A stretch of DNA of 64,000 bases from Nansenia antarctica (GCA_963989245.1 OZ022339.1:26451285-26515284); one strand, 5' to 3'. Positions 33,468-45,442 are shown, counted from the first letter of the stretch. Numbers and translations are program-made. Notes: generated by a model from the letters alone, not told the origin.

Positions 33468-35787
33468 TCAGTTGTGTTGAGTGAGGCTGGTGGTGTAGAG
33501 GTAAGACACAGAGCCTGCCTGGATCTGGAACGTCTGATGTCCCTGGATGTGGTGGCCGGGGATCTGCTCACTGGTCTGCTGACTGATGGCAATGGAGGGC
33601 TGGCTGCTCTGGCTCTGGTTGATGTGAACGACCTGGCCCTGCTGTTCTCTGCTCATGTGTCCCTGTGAGGGGCCAGGGTCCTGGGCGGCGACAGCCAGCT
33701 GTGGGATGGGGGGTTGGTGCTGGTTCTGGTGCATCACATGGAGCTGCTGGACGTGCCGTGTTTGTCCTCCTATCTGCAGGGGCTGAGGGGGGCCGTGGTG
33801 GGCCTGTAAGTGCTCCATGGCCTCCTTGCTCAAGGTGATGACGTGCATCTGCTCCGGCTGGCCGCCTTCCATCACACTGATAGTCTGGATCTGCTGGCTC
33901 TGATCCGCCCCCACCCCCCCGCTCTGTGTGACCAGCGACACGTTCTGCATGTGTCCCGACGGCTGGGTCAGAAGAGTGAGTCTGGAGTGGGCCTGCTGAT
34001 GATTCACGGGTTCAGAGCCGCCGCCGCCGCCCGTGGAAATGATGCTGATGCCCTGGTCCTGCCCTGCTGCTGGGTCAAAGTTCATGTTGTCCACCTCTCC
34101 TGTGACCACCAGCTGGATCTCCTGCTCAGGGTGAGTACCAGGCAGCTGGTACTGTTGCAGCTGCAGGATGCTGCGCATCTCCTCCGACGACCCCCCAGCC
34201 CCGGTCGCATCCACCACCGCAGCCTCGGTCGGGACCTCGACGTCGGTGACTCTCTCTTTGTTGTGTGTCTTGGTGTGCGTTTTCAGATTGTCCAAGCGAG
34301 CGAATGACAGGTTGCAAGACGAGCAGGTGAAGGGCTTCTTCCCTGTGTGGGAAGCAACGTGCCGCCGCCTTGCACTGGAGTCAGAGAAAGACTTGTTGCA
34401 GAAGCTGCAGATATATGGCTTCTCTCCTCTGCAAAGACAAAAGAATATGTGCAAACGTGAAAACAAGGCCATGTGGAGGAAGTTAACCTCTGACCTATGA
34501 CTCATGACTCACCTATGGATCCTGATGTGGGTCTGCAGTGTGCTCTTGGCTGTAAAACACTTCCCACAGATCTCACAGGTGAATGGCTTCTCACCTGTAA
34601 CAATAACACTGTTATTACACCTGGAGTAAAATAAATAAATTAATAAAAAAAAAAATTAACAGAACACTTTACCTGTATGAGTTCTTAGGTGCTTCTTTAG
34701 TTGAGCTGCATCCATAAACTTATGATGACAGTGTGCACATTCTGGTAGAGATTTACCTGCAAAAGAAGAACAAATAAAGTATAATTTGATGTATTATGGG
34801 TTGCCATACCTTGTACAGTCTTAAAAGGTTCATGAAGATTTATAATGTAATATCTGTCATGTACTCTTATCAGTATGATTCAGTCATGGACTCTTACCAG
34901 TATGATTCAGTCATATGATTCAGTCATATGATTCAGTCATGGACTCTTACCAGTATGATTGTCATATGATTCAGTCATGGACTCTTACCAGTATGATTCA
35001 GTCATGTACTCTTACCAGTATGATTCAGTCATATGATTCAGTCATGTACTCTTACCAGTATGATTCAGTCATATGATTCAGTCATGGACTCTTCATGGAC
35101 TCTTACCAGTATGATTCAGTCATATGATTCAGTCATATGATTCAGTCATGGACTCTTACCAGTATGATTGTCATATGATTCAGTCATATGATTCAGTCAT
35201 GGGCTCTTACCAGTATGAATCCTGTAGTGGCTCTTCAGTTGTCTCTTCTGGCTGAAAGTCTTCCCACATTTATCGCAGCTGAAAGATTTCTGCTCTGAGA
35301 TTGAGAAAAAAAACATAATAGCATCTCACATTTGAATGCACTTAATACAACAACATAACCCTAACCCTAACAATAACAACAGGCTCCCTGAAGAAATCTT
35401 ATAAGATGTGGGACCCATTCTTCCAGTATGTACGAGAGCTGGACATGCCAGATATCTCTTAATGATAGTACCGGTAGTGAAGTATCTTAGCAATGCTGAA
35501 TTGTGACATATAGGCAGCTGACTGACCAACAGTGATTTATGTTTACATTACACACACTGTTTCTTTTTTTATCTTCTTTTTTTTTTCTTTTTTTTTTTCA
35601 TGTCTTTAGTCTTAGTCTTGGATTCTATTTTTAGTTTGCTGTATTTGTCCTGTCTTAGTCCTGTCTTGTTTTTGCTTGTTGTTTTTTTAACTTAAACTTG
35701 CACTATTACTTTGTCACTTGTATTTACCAAATGTTATTGTTGTTGTATATTTGTTCTACTTGGAAAATTTCAAGCAGATTGTTAAAA

Positions 35788-35830
<43 letters not shown>

Positions 35831-37691
35831 AGAATAGAACAGGGGTTGTTTTGGACAGAGCCATTATTCAATGAATTGAAATAAACTTATGAAAAGAGGC
35901 CAGAGTTGTTGCAGAAGCTAGCTAGACGTCATTGTTTTCTCTGGTTGTATGGATTGTATATTATACATTCTTGTGATAAGGATCATATACTGTATATATG
36001 TCTACTAGTCCATATGTTTATATGTTCATATGTTTATAATAGCACACAGTTACATGCTAACTCCCCCCTGTCTATATACCCCCCTGTGAATAGGCCATAT
36101 AGTGTATAGAAGTTCACATAATAGATACATTCTCAGATGTCTACCGATCACTTATCCCCCTATTTTTATTTATGTCATTCTTTTTTTTCTTTTTTTTAAT
36201 CTTAGGACTGTGGTTGTTTGTTAGCACCTAGGGTTTGCATTTGAATTTCGTTGTACCTGTTACAATGACAATAAAGATCATTCATTCATTCATATATGAC
36301 ACTGGTTGCATGGATATGTATATTACCTGTATGGAGGTTCATATGCTCCATCAGTGAGTTTTTGGTGGAGAGTGCTTTTGAGCAGACAGTGCAAACAAAG
36401 GGCTTCTCTCCAGTGTGCATGCGCTGGTGAACCAGGAGGGTGTGCTTCTGGGTAAAGCCCTTCCCACAGACAAGGCACCTGAAAGGTTTTTCACCTGTTG
36501 GGGACATTTGGAAAGAGAATCACTTAGACGACATGCAAAATAAAGCCCCACATTGTAATGACATGATCATTCCTAGAGCAGTGTTTCTCAAACCTCTCCC
36601 CGGGGACCACCAGCCGTTCCACATATTTGATCTGTTCCACCACCAGCACACCTGATTCAACTAATCAAGTACAAATCATAATTGCTTTGCACTTGATTAG
36701 TTGAATCAGGTGTGCTGGTGGTGGAACAGCTAGATCAAATATGTGGAACGGCTGGTGGTCCCCAAAGAGAGGTTTGAGGACCACTGGTCTAGAGGGATTT
36801 AGCAGATAAGTCACAGCAAGCCAAGGGCTCACCTGTATGTGTCCTTTGGTGTATTTTTAAAAAGAGGTGGTTCTTGAACACTTTTCCGCAGTCTTCACAC
36901 CGTGCCTCTGTGTTGGGGTACTTCCTCTTCCTGCCCCTCTTCCCAGGCTCTCTGCTCTCAGCAGCGGCCTCCTCTCCCACCCTGTAGCCCTTGTACTTCA
37001 CAGGCGGCTTGGTCTTCCGTTTACTCTGCCGGCTACAGGCCGCTGCTCTAGGATCATAGTCTGCATCGTCATTGTTATGGTTCGACTCCACTACTAACTC
37101 TATACCGTCCACTGTGGCGTCGACTAGAACCTGCTTTGAAACCTGGATGTTACTGATAGGCTTTCCTTCCACTTGACTGGATTCATCCAGAAGAACCCCT
37201 GACACCTTTACCGACATGTCCCCGTTTTTCTTCGGACGGCCCCTTTTCCGTTTTGGCAGTAGTACCGTCCCTCCTTCTCCTCTGTCTGTGTTCATATCCT
37301 TGCTGTGGTCAGTGTGGGCCTTAACCAGGTCACTGATTTCTAGAATATGGGCCATGTCTAGGAGCTGGTCCGCCTCACGCTCCTCAACAGACACTTTGGC
37401 ACTGTAGATGAACTCAAGCATTGCCGCAAAGGTTTTTGCTGCCATGCCGTCGAGCCTGTAGATGGACTGGCTGATTTGACATTCTGTGGTGAACATCAGG
37501 GAGAAATAGTCACTGCTGGCAGCCAACAAGGCCTTGTGTGCTTTGAAGTGCACGTCTTCTACAATCAGTGTGATGTCACACAGCAAGTCCCTTTTTCTCA
37601 GCGTGTCAAATTTGCTCAGGATTGTGTCCTTGTGGGAGTCTGAATGAAGGGCCATGAGGGAAGTAGTTGTGGTTGGTGTGTGTTCAGTCAT
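33468..37691 (-). CDS. zbtb24: ZBTB24 zinc finger and BTB protein, complete
   Basis: Six coding exons (36833-37691, 36327-36494, 35211-35294, 34673-34756, 34513-34594, 33468-34428) join in phase into about 745 residues (human about 697). ZBTB24 is a nuclear transcription factor that sustains pericentromeric DNA methylation by activating CDCA7; human loss causes ICF syndrome type 2. Domains: BTB at about residues 20-130 (LCDITLIVEDVHFKAHKALL), AT-hook KRKRGRPKK, then eight C2H2 fingers. Introns cut mostly at the HTG linker. The C-terminal tail has the family block ILQLQQYQL plus EQEIQLVV and a Gln-rich end. The start is the first in-frame ATG after a TTTACAG acceptor, and a 5' non-coding exon is likely near 38490. 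Confidence 0.93.
34868..35208 (-). repeat. Minisatellite carrying copies of a zbtb24 splice donor
   Basis: Irregular units of TGATTCAGTCATA and GGACTCTTACCAGTA. On the minus strand each long unit reads CATACTGGTAAGAG, the same as the true border CATACTG|GTAAGAG at 35210. About seven exact copies and one TTATC variant lie in the intron after exon 35211-35294. Confidence 0.9.
35791..35830. repeat. (CAA)n microsatellite
   Basis: About 13 CAA units in a zbtb24 intron, preceded by T-rich sequence (35560-35700). Confidence 0.9.
36150..36296 (+). mobile_element. LINE 3' tail fragment
   Basis: TTGAATTTCGTTGTACCTGT, ACAATGACAATAAAG and a (ATTC)n tail; L2-like. It ends about 30 bp from the exon border at 36327. 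Confidence 0.6.
36579..36786. mobile_element. hAT foldback element, nearly perfect palindrome
   Basis: Arms of about 95 bp. ACCACCAGCCGTTCCACATA in the left arm is answered by TATGTGGAACGGCTGGTGGT in the right. The ends CAGTG/CACTG and flanks TCCTAGAG/GTCTAGAG fit a diverged 8-bp hAT duplication. It begins about 85 bp beyond exon 36327-36494 and ends 46 bp before exon 36833. Confidence 0.85.
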
Positions 37692-37839
37692 TTTTGGGAA
37701 GAAGAGAAAAACCTGTAAATACAAAGTGTAACTCAATCTCAACATGTGTGTGGAAGTGAGTAGTGTGCAGCACATCACCATAAGATAGGAAATGTTAGGA
37801 TATTTATAGCATAGCATAGAGTACAGCACAGTGTTTTAT

Positions 37840-38020
37840 TTGTATAGTATAGTATAGTGGATAGTGTATATAGCCTTTATTTATGTAAACCAGCTCTTTT
37901 CCCTTCTTGTTTTTAGTATTTTTTTCCTAGCACCAGGGGAGCCCCCCCCTCCCAAATGTCGTTGTATGGTACCTGTACTATATTAATGACAATAAAGACC
38001 ATTCATTCATTCATTCATGT
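37840..38020 (+). mobile_element. L2-type LINE 3' tail (same family as 7135-9331)
   Basis: GTATATAGCCTTTATTTATG, AGCACCAGGGGAGCC and CGTTGTATGGTACCTGTACT precede AATAAAG and (ATTC)n. These words match the 3' end of the LINE in ccdc162. Confidence 0.75.
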
Positions 38021-38486
38021 GTGTGGAAGTGAGTAGTGTGCAGCACATCACCATGTTGAGATTCAAGCTGAGAAACACAGTGCGAGCAACTGAACTGTGG
38101 TTGCAAGAGAACCCTTAATGAGATTGTAGCTATCGTACTTTCCGAAACAAAATGATTGACTTCGGTATTGATATATTACAGCTACAGATACACGCACATA
38201 AACTGCTCAGCTACAGATCAACTCAACAGTAATAACAGTACACAGGACAGCGCCGTATGCTACAACACTCCGGTCACAAAGCCCAATGAGTGCTACATCG
38301 TTTTCATTCCGATGGGCCTATTAAGCAGCAGAAAACAGGCCTATTAAACAGCATTTACAGCGATATGTGAAATGTAAACAAATTGAACCGATCAAAAGAT
38401 ATTTCTAAGAAACTATCTCTGAAATACATTGATAAATGTAGCCACAGCACTTCCTTAAACAAGATACTAAGCTTTCAGGACCTTAC

Positions 38487-38600
38487 CTTCTCTTGTTGTC
38501 GTAAAAAAAAAAAAAAAATCTCGCGAGATGTTGAAAGTGGTTATTTGGGGTTCCTCAGCCACCGTAGTAAGGCTGAGGTATGGTGACGTCACGAACCGTA
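38487..38600 (-). promoter_or_regulatory. zbtb24: Probable zbtb24 5' exon and promoter
   Basis: On the minus strand CAAGAGAAG|GTAAGG at 38486 is a strong donor for a non-coding first exon. Just upstream lie the palindrome TCTCGCGAGA (38519-38528), a core-promoter element common at housekeeping genes, and TGACGTCA (38584-38591), a full CRE. Spacing fits a TATA-less promoter. Inferred from motifs only. Confidence 0.5.
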
Positions 38601-38708
38601 TGGTCTCAAAACCGATTGAGACTCCTTGAAGCTTGCCTGCGGCCGCATGAGCTGCTGTACAGATCCACTAATCTGTAATGCACTGTGGATGCACTCGTTC
38701 AACTCCCG

Positions 38709-39048
38709 GTGCCGGTGTTGTGCCCAATTCTCACTCCCCGCAGACTCTCACTCCCTATACGCTTAGCATTGCGATGTGTTTGTCTTAACGTTTATGACCT
38801 AAAATATACGATCGCTTGTTCTCTGTTCTAACTACACGCATGTGCTTTCTAGGGTACCAAGAAGAGGTTGTCAAAATTATTATTATTAAACATCAATGTA
38901 TTACTGTAAACTATGATGCATTTAAGTGCTCTCGTAGTTCATTATCATGGAGTGTTGGGCTTGAGTTACCTGTTGAATAGCTTGGGTTCCAGATTTAAAC
39001 TAGCAAGTTGTCTGCGGGGGAGTGAGAATGCGGCACAACACCGGGTCA
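38709..39048. mobile_element. Candidate MITE with about 35-bp inverted ends
   Basis: GGTGTTGTGCCCAATTCTCA followed by CTCCCCGCAGACT is repeated inverted near 39010-39044. The interior is AT-rich and has no frame. No clear target duplication was seen. Confidence 0.45.
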
Positions 39049-40191
39049 GAATCTGTCAGATGTGTTCACTTGTCAGACAGTTTCCCCGACAGTAGCGGGG
39101 CAATAGACTGGCCATCTATCTGTGGGTCGCGGGGCAAAGAAAATAAAGCACACCCTCCCCCACCACAGGTGTCTTGTTTATTATACTGTGTTTATTGCGC
39201 GGTGACGCGACCAGACACAGACTAGTGACTGGGTCACTCAGAGCTGTCATTCATTAGAGGCGTTTAGTAGAGGGACAAGTTTACTATGCATGTGGGAAAT
39301 CAATGTTGAAACCTTGTATACGGGTAAGTCTACATATGATAAATCTCTGTACAGACAGATATTCAGCAGATATTAGACAGAGTTGTAGCTTGTAAACTTT
39401 TCCGTTTGCAGCTTTTTTCAGCACTTGCTGCTGGCTTCAACAATCAAGATTGTAATCAATGGTGCAAACATCATGTAAAGTGCAGTAATCTGCATAGAAA
39501 TGCATATCCTAAGTGATCTTTATTTTCAAGGGTTAGGGTTAATGATGTAAATACACATAACACACATTCAAGTATTTGAGTGAAATAGAGTAGTTAATTG
39601 GGTGTCTCATAATACAATGTCATTGTTATGTAATTCAATGTCATTGTTATGTAATTCCATGATAATGACCAACCGACTGATCCTTGATCGGGCCATAGCC
39701 CTCCTAGCTGTTCCGGTCTCTATGACAGAGGGCGCAGAGGAGTAGTAAGGCGCAGTAAGGACAGTTAACATTGAAGTAATGCAGCTAAAAAGCAGAAAAA
39801 AATCGATCTCCAAAATGTATTTAAAAACCGTGTGCCTTACCTGATCTTTAATTTTCCTAAATTATCTTTCTACTCAATGAATGAAATAGAGTATACAATG
39901 TCATACTAACAGACTTTCGTCTCAATATAAGACTACACTTTTGACACGCATCCTAATACTAATATTAATTAATACTAATACCCTGCTGGTAGAACATGTT
40001 TTGGGGTTCTCTTGTCTGCACCAACACTGTGGAGGGAATTATTTGACATTGATTTTATACTCACATCAGGAAAAACAAACAAACAAGATTATGAACAGTG
40101 GTCTGGCATACCAGTATACACAAGAAACATTTGACTTTTTGTATGCTTATTTATTTATATTTATTTATTTATATAGCTAACTTGATCTACA
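39049..40191. other. zbtb24-ddo intergenic region
   Basis: No gene was recognised. The stretch is AT-rich with short A/T runs. TTATTTATATAG at about 40165-40177 just before the ddo start resembles an acceptor, so ddo may have a non-coding first exon somewhere in this interval. Confidence 0.4.
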
Positions 40192-43100
40192 ATGAAGAGT
40201 GTGAAGGTGGTAGTGGTGGGTGCAGGTGTGGTGGGGTTCTCCACTGCTGTGTGCATTGCAGAGGCGCTCCCCTTCTGTTCTGTGACTCTCCTGGCCGACA
40301 AGTTCACCCCAGACACCACCAGTGACGGGGCTGCCGGGATCCTATTTGCCGCTGAGTTCCCTGGTGAGGAGAACACGTGTGGGGCTTTTCCACTACGGTG
40401 CTGACCTGGTGCTGACCCGGGTCAGCCCGCTTCGTTCCCCTTTTCCATTCGTCGTTCCAGGTCGCTTCGGTCCCAGGTCAGCTCGCTTCTTTAGCTCCAC
40501 ATCGACACCAGGGTCTAACATTTCATATCCGGGTCTCTTTGCCAGGCTGCGTGTGACGTGTGACGCTGCACACCGTTGATTGGTCAATGGAAATCGTCAT
40601 CCCATGTCCCATCCCATTATATTTCTTCACTAACCGCCATCTTGAAATACCACATTCACTCTAGGAAAATGTCACTACATTTTCTGTAATAGCTTATTAA
40701 TAAAGATTCGGAAAATTATGCTGACCATCGTATTATCTTAGTTTAATGTCATTTCAATGAATCATATAACTTTTATTTACAACAAGCACAACACAAAAAT
40801 CGCTATTATGCACCGTGTTTGTCCGTGAATAACACCGGCTGTGGAGGTGATACAAACACAATACTCCTTTGCTAACTTCACCATCTGTCTACGGTCATTT
40901 TGAGCCCTTAACCACCGCGCTGACACCCCGAGAAGTTATGCTTTTAACCGTAAACTCGATGAACCGGGAGTTCACCTGGCCGCTGCTGCTGTGCTGTCCA
41001 GCCATGAGTCAAATGCCGGTTTTAACAGGGAATTCGCTCCGCGCTGTGTCCACGGTGATAGGAGTGGAGGATCGACTCCATTCAAAAACTTTTGAATTCC
41101 CTGGCTTCTCCTCTTTCCGGACACGTTTGAATTGTTATCCTAACCCCCGGTAAACCGAAGTTATTAACCCGCAAATGGCACCGTGTTTGTCTGTGAATAA
41201 CACCGGCTGTGTCATGAGTCAAATGCCGGTAGATTCGCGTCTTGTCGCCGTTTCCCGATGATGATACTACAGTTCATAAAGCAGACAAGTGAAGGCAGTG
41301 GTTTTAAGGGTTCAAAAAACATGACTTTATTATGTGTACATAGCTTCCTCTCTCTCTTTCTCTTTCTCTCCAAAAAAATCACGGCTGTTGCTGTGTGCAC
41401 CCGGAAGCTTTTTGCCAGGCTGCGTGTGACGCGTAACTCCGCCTACTATCGTCTACTCCTCCTACTAGTCCGGGTCGGTTTGTGTATAATGGAAAACCAG
41501 AACAGATCTAAAGTGACCCGACCTGACCTCGAACTGATCCGTACTGCACTAACGTGGGCTGCAGATGGAAAAGCACCAGTGTTTCAGCCTCAACCACGCC
41601 GTCTCTTTTTAACCAGTCGACCAACAGTGATCGTTACTCACATTTGATGTCTGATCGCATTATATGAATGTACCAATATATAGCTGAACTTGAATGAATG
41701 AATGAATCTTTTATTTCGAACATGATTTAAAATAATAAAAGAACAAATAACTAATATGTAGAGTACAGGCCTATCAATGTTCGAAAAGGAGTAGGATGAA
41801 GCCTAGGCTTATCCTGTCCTGCCCCTATCCGTCACTCTCAAGTGAGAACAATTATACTGTAGCGAACGGGAACTGGTAGTGTAACTCGCCCCATGCGGGG
41901 GGTCGAACCCCGATCTCCCGCATAACCGCCGGCCGCGCTAACCACAACACCAAGAGAGTTAACTCCCTTGGTGGAGCTGCTAACGGACCTTATACAGGTT
42001 CATTACACTATCCTCACCGTTCGGGAGAGCGTGCCCTCACGCTTCACTATGTCAAGTCCCTCACGTGGACACGGCTCTCCGATGGCCTTCCTTCCATCCC
42101 ACTACTGACACCAGTGTAGCGAACGGGAACTGGTAGTGTAACTCGCCCCATGCGGGGGTCGAACCCCGATCTGCGGGAGATCGGGGTTCGACCCCCCGCA
42201 TGGGGCGAGTTACACTACCAGTTCCCGTTCGCTACAATACTTAAATTATATAATCCAATTAATTAATAACTTTGAATGATCTACTGTATAATACACATTC
42301 TATGAGTGTACTGGGTGTTCAAGTCTTGATCCGAGGTCAGCCTCTGTTGATTTAAACGTCGCCCCCTCCTCTCTCCATAGATATATCTCTGGAACGGCAG
42401 AGGCGCTGGTTTAAGGAGTCGTTTGATCACCTGTTGGCTATTGCTCATTCAGAACATGCGTCAGAGGCTGGGGTGTTGTTAAGCTCAGGGTAAGCATTAA
42501 AACTGTATAGTAGGCTGGCTTACTACACTACCTTTTGTAGTGGGTGATATTTTGCTGACAAAAATGCTTAATTCAAATCTAATTGTGTTTTACTCAAGGT
42601 GGCAAATATTCAAGGACGTCCCTACTAATCAAAAGCCATTCTGGTCTGATTATGTGCTGGGTTTCCGAACCTTGACAGACCGTGAACTAAAAAGGTTTCC
42701 AAATCACAAGTTTGGCCAAGCTTTCACCACTATCAAATGTGAATGTTCCACCTACCTGCCATGGTTAGAGAAAAGGTAAACTCCACCTTAGATAAATCTA
42801 GCTTGTTTTACACGAATATCATGGTCATCTGTTCATGTACTGAAACTGTTTAACACTACACTCAACGCCTCCCATTCATACAGATGTCTTTACAACACAA
42901 TTATCCCGTTTTCCAGATTCAGAAAAGCTGGAGGGCAAATTGAACAGAAGATAGTCGAAAATCTTCAGGCACTGAGCCAGAGCTATGACGTCATCGTCAA
43001 CTGCTCAGGCCTGGGCTCCAGGTCGTTAGTGGGGGATGAGCAGGTCTACCCTGTCCGCGGCCAGGTGCTCAAGGTCCAGGCTCCCTGGCTACAGCACTTT

Positions 43101-43475
43101 ATCCGGGACGGCGACGGGTTGACTTACATCTACCCAGGAACGCACAGTGTCACCGTGGGCGGCACCAGGCAGGCAGACGACTGGCGCCTGGAGGTGGACA
43201 GAGGGGACACAGAGAGCATCATGGAGCGCACTAGCAGGCTCGAGCCCTCTCTGCGCAGGGCCACAATCCTGGGTGAGTGGGTGGGTCTGAGGCCTAGCAG
43301 GAAGAACCCACGGGTGGAGCGAGAGATGGTTCTGCTACAGGGCCGCCAGGTGCCGGTTGTACACAACTATGGCCACGGGGGCTGGGGGGTCACCCTGAGC
43401 TGGGGCACAGCCCTGGACGCTCTGGGGCTGGTGAGGAAGTGTCTCCAAGAGAGGCCCCCGCAGGCCAGACTATAA
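40192..43475 (+). CDS. ddo: D-aspartate oxidase, complete, four coding exons
   Basis: Exons 40192-40363, 42381-42489, 42599-42775 and 42917-43475 join in phase to 338 residues, close to the human 341. The enzyme oxidatively deaminates D-aspartate, D-glutamate and NMDA with FAD to the oxo-acid, ammonia and hydrogen peroxide. Visible features: N-terminal dinucleotide fold VVGAGVVGFSTA, the block DKFTPDTTSDGAAG, Tyr in GLTYIYPGT and Arg in VGLRPSR (substrate-binding positions in the family), and the oxidase signature VVHNYGHGGWGVTLSWGTA. The last three residues ARL are a type 1 peroxisomal targeting signal, fitting its known location. The start is the first Met, right before the nucleotide-binding strand. 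It faces away from zbtb24 and converges with sash1. No break was seen. Confidence 0.96.
40380..41581. mobile_element. About 1.2-kb non-autonomous transposon in ddo intron 1
   Basis: The ends GGGGCTTTTCCACTACGGTG and, inverted, TGGTGCTTTTCCATCTGC are related. The interior has words repeated out of register, for example GTGAATAACACCGGCTGTG at about 40826 and 41193 and CATGAGTCAAATGCCGGT at about 41003 and 41214. No transposase frame was seen. It starts 16 bp into the intron. Confidence 0.6.
41857..42236. repeat. tRNA-derived repeat with palindromic ends
   Basis: GTAGCGAACGGGAACTGGTA occurs directly at about 41859 and 42117 and inverted at about 42218-42236. Read on the minus strand the inner part has a tRNA-like head with TGGTTAGCGCGG and a B box GGTTCGACCCC. 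The last 120 bp form an almost perfect hairpin. Confidence 0.7.
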
Positions 43476-44596
43476 GGAAATGTGTAGCAGTCTTTGAGAG
43501 TCACAATTACCGGTACTGACACTTGCCATTGCTCATATTTTTTTTTAATAATAATAATAATAATACATTTTATTTGTAAAAGCACTTTACATAAGGAATC
43601 TCAAAGTGCTACAATTTCAATTTCAAAGTTTAGCCATGAAAGTATTAAGTAGGGCTGGAACAAAAAAACTAAAAAAAGTTGATTAATTTGTTCATATTAG
43701 TTGATTAATCTACCGATTAATCTGACATGGAAATCTGAATATTTTTCACCTTCCAATTTAGGTGGTCAGTGATTTTCTAAATATTTCTAGACAATAAATC
43801 AAAAGTGGTGCTTAAACAATGAGTGGGGGATAACTGGGGAGGCTACTTTACAAGTTAAAGGGGCAATAGTCAAAACTTTTTATTTTCTATGGTATTTGCA
43901 CACTATGAGGTTGAAGTAACACTGAAAATGTGTTGTTTTACGTGGGTATGATTTTGAGCCCCCACATGGGATCTGATTTTAATACACCAATGACAACATG
44001 ATCAATTAAATCAAAAAAATTATTTGTTTACGTTTTACATCCCTCCCGTTTTAGCCAGCACTACTACCAGTGTGCAGTGTTATTTTCTAGATGCAGTATG
44101 AGCATCTAGACACTGCATGTTCTCCCAGATGGCAGTACTGAAATTTCATTGAATAATTGTTGTCAATAATATCTTATTCATGTATGTATTTAGCATTTTA
44201 AATAAAAGTTAAGCTTCAAGAAAAAAAGCATGTTTTTATTGCCCACAAATGTACAGCATCATGTTTCATGATCTAAATGAAAGCTAGTCAGTAGTCGTCT
44301 GTTTTACAGTACGTAACATACATATAACAATGGGTTTATTTGCCAATGTTCAGCATTCATTTATCAATATAGGCACACAAGTGAAAAAAAGAATTAAACA
44401 GAATTAAAGATGATATTCTCAAATGAAATGCTTTATCATGTTCCTGATGTTTGTCTCATTATGACAAAAACGTAGAAGCCAGTAAGCGACAGCATTATAC
44501 AGTGTAATCTATAGTCACTTTTATTATCCCAGTAATGTCACTCTTGCCTCCTTGTGCCTTCCTTTTTATATGCCTCTCAATCCCTCTCTCTATAGA
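43476..44596. other. Convergent 3' ends of ddo and sash1
   Basis: AT-rich non-coding sequence. AATAAA at 44201-44206 on the plus strand is a likely ddo poly(A) signal. TTTATT at 44235-44240 gives AATAAA on the minus strand, a possible sash1 end. An (AATAA)n tract with CTTTACATAAGGAATCTCAA lies at 43546-43620. I looked for the missing sash1 SAM exon on the minus strand here and did not find it. Confidence 0.5.
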
Positions 44597-44952
44597 CAGG
44601 GTTCCTACAAGTTTCAACAAGTCAAATTTAAGACCTTTTTAGACCTTTTTTAGACCTCTTTGAATATAATTTTAGACCTATTCGCGACACCATATGATAG
44701 CTTTTTGTCATCCTCGAGGTGATGAAATTAGGGATTTCACGGCCATACAGACAAAAGGAGCTTGATTCCAGCTTGATTAATTTCGGCGTAAATAGATGTG
44801 GTCGGACTGATTTCCTTGCAGGATCTGATTTTTAAGACCTAGCACCTCATTTTTTGACCGAATAACTGGAATTTGAGACATTTTTAGGCCTTGTGAGTTG
44901 GATTGCTGGATTTTAGACTTAAAAGCTTTTTAAGACCAGCACGGGAACCCTG
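44597..44952. mobile_element. CAGGGTTCC MITE (copy 4)
   Basis: Complete ends with TATAGA/TATATA flanks (6 bp, one mismatch). Interior as in copy 2. Confidence 0.85.
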
Positions 44953-44984
44953 TATATAACTTCCTTGCTCTGTATCCCTCAGTT

Positions 44985-45442
44985 AATCCTGAGCGGCAGC
45001 TACAGTGATGAGTACAATGATGCTGTCAAACATACCCATGTCATGCAGACCTGTCAGATGGGGCGGTTGTGGCACAGGAGGTAGAGCCGCTGTCTACTGA
45101 TCGCAAGGTTGGCAGATCGGCGGTTCGAGCCCGGGCTGGCCACATGTCGAAGTGTCCTTGGGCAAGACACTGAACCCCAAATTGCTCCCAGTGAGCGGGC
45201 CAGCGCCTTGCATGGTAGCTTGCCTCCATTGGTGCGTGAATGTGTGTGTAAATGGGTGAATGAGAGGCCGTTGTAAAGCGCTTTGGATAAAGGCGCAATA
45301 TAAGTGCAGTCCATTTACCATTTACCATTTGTCTCAAGAAGAGGGTGTCTATGCATGTCGAGCTCTGCTACACAGTGAAGGAGTTAATGTACAGTACAAG
45401 AGCAGCCTCAAAGACACAATCTACTCTGACACATTGGCAAGG
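44985..45442 (+). pseudogene. Orphan exon-like segment split by a V-SINE
   Basis: After a CCCTCAG acceptor-like site the frame reads LILSGSYSDEYNDAVK, then HTHVMQTC. Skipping the SINE (45060-45330), the same frame continues LKKRVSMHVELCYTVK, then ELMYSTRAASK up to a CAAG|GTGTGT donor-like site near 45442. I do not recognise the protein and saw no partner exons nearby. It could be a relic exon, a processed fragment or chance. Confidence 0.35.
45060..45330 (+). mobile_element. V-SINE (copy 5)
   Basis: GGGCGGTTGTGGCACAGGAG head, GTGTCCTTGGGCAAGACACT core and CCATTTACC tail. TGTC words flank both sides. Confidence 0.85.

Noticed and set aside
34868..35208. Possible CRISPR-like array of repeats and spacers
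   Set aside because: The spacers are themselves repeats, the locus is a vertebrate intron and no cas genes exist; it is a minisatellite.
41884..41957. Possible functional tRNA gene on the minus strand
   Set aside because: It has A- and B-box-like words, but the acceptor stem does not pair and the unit is repeated as part of a SINE-like element.
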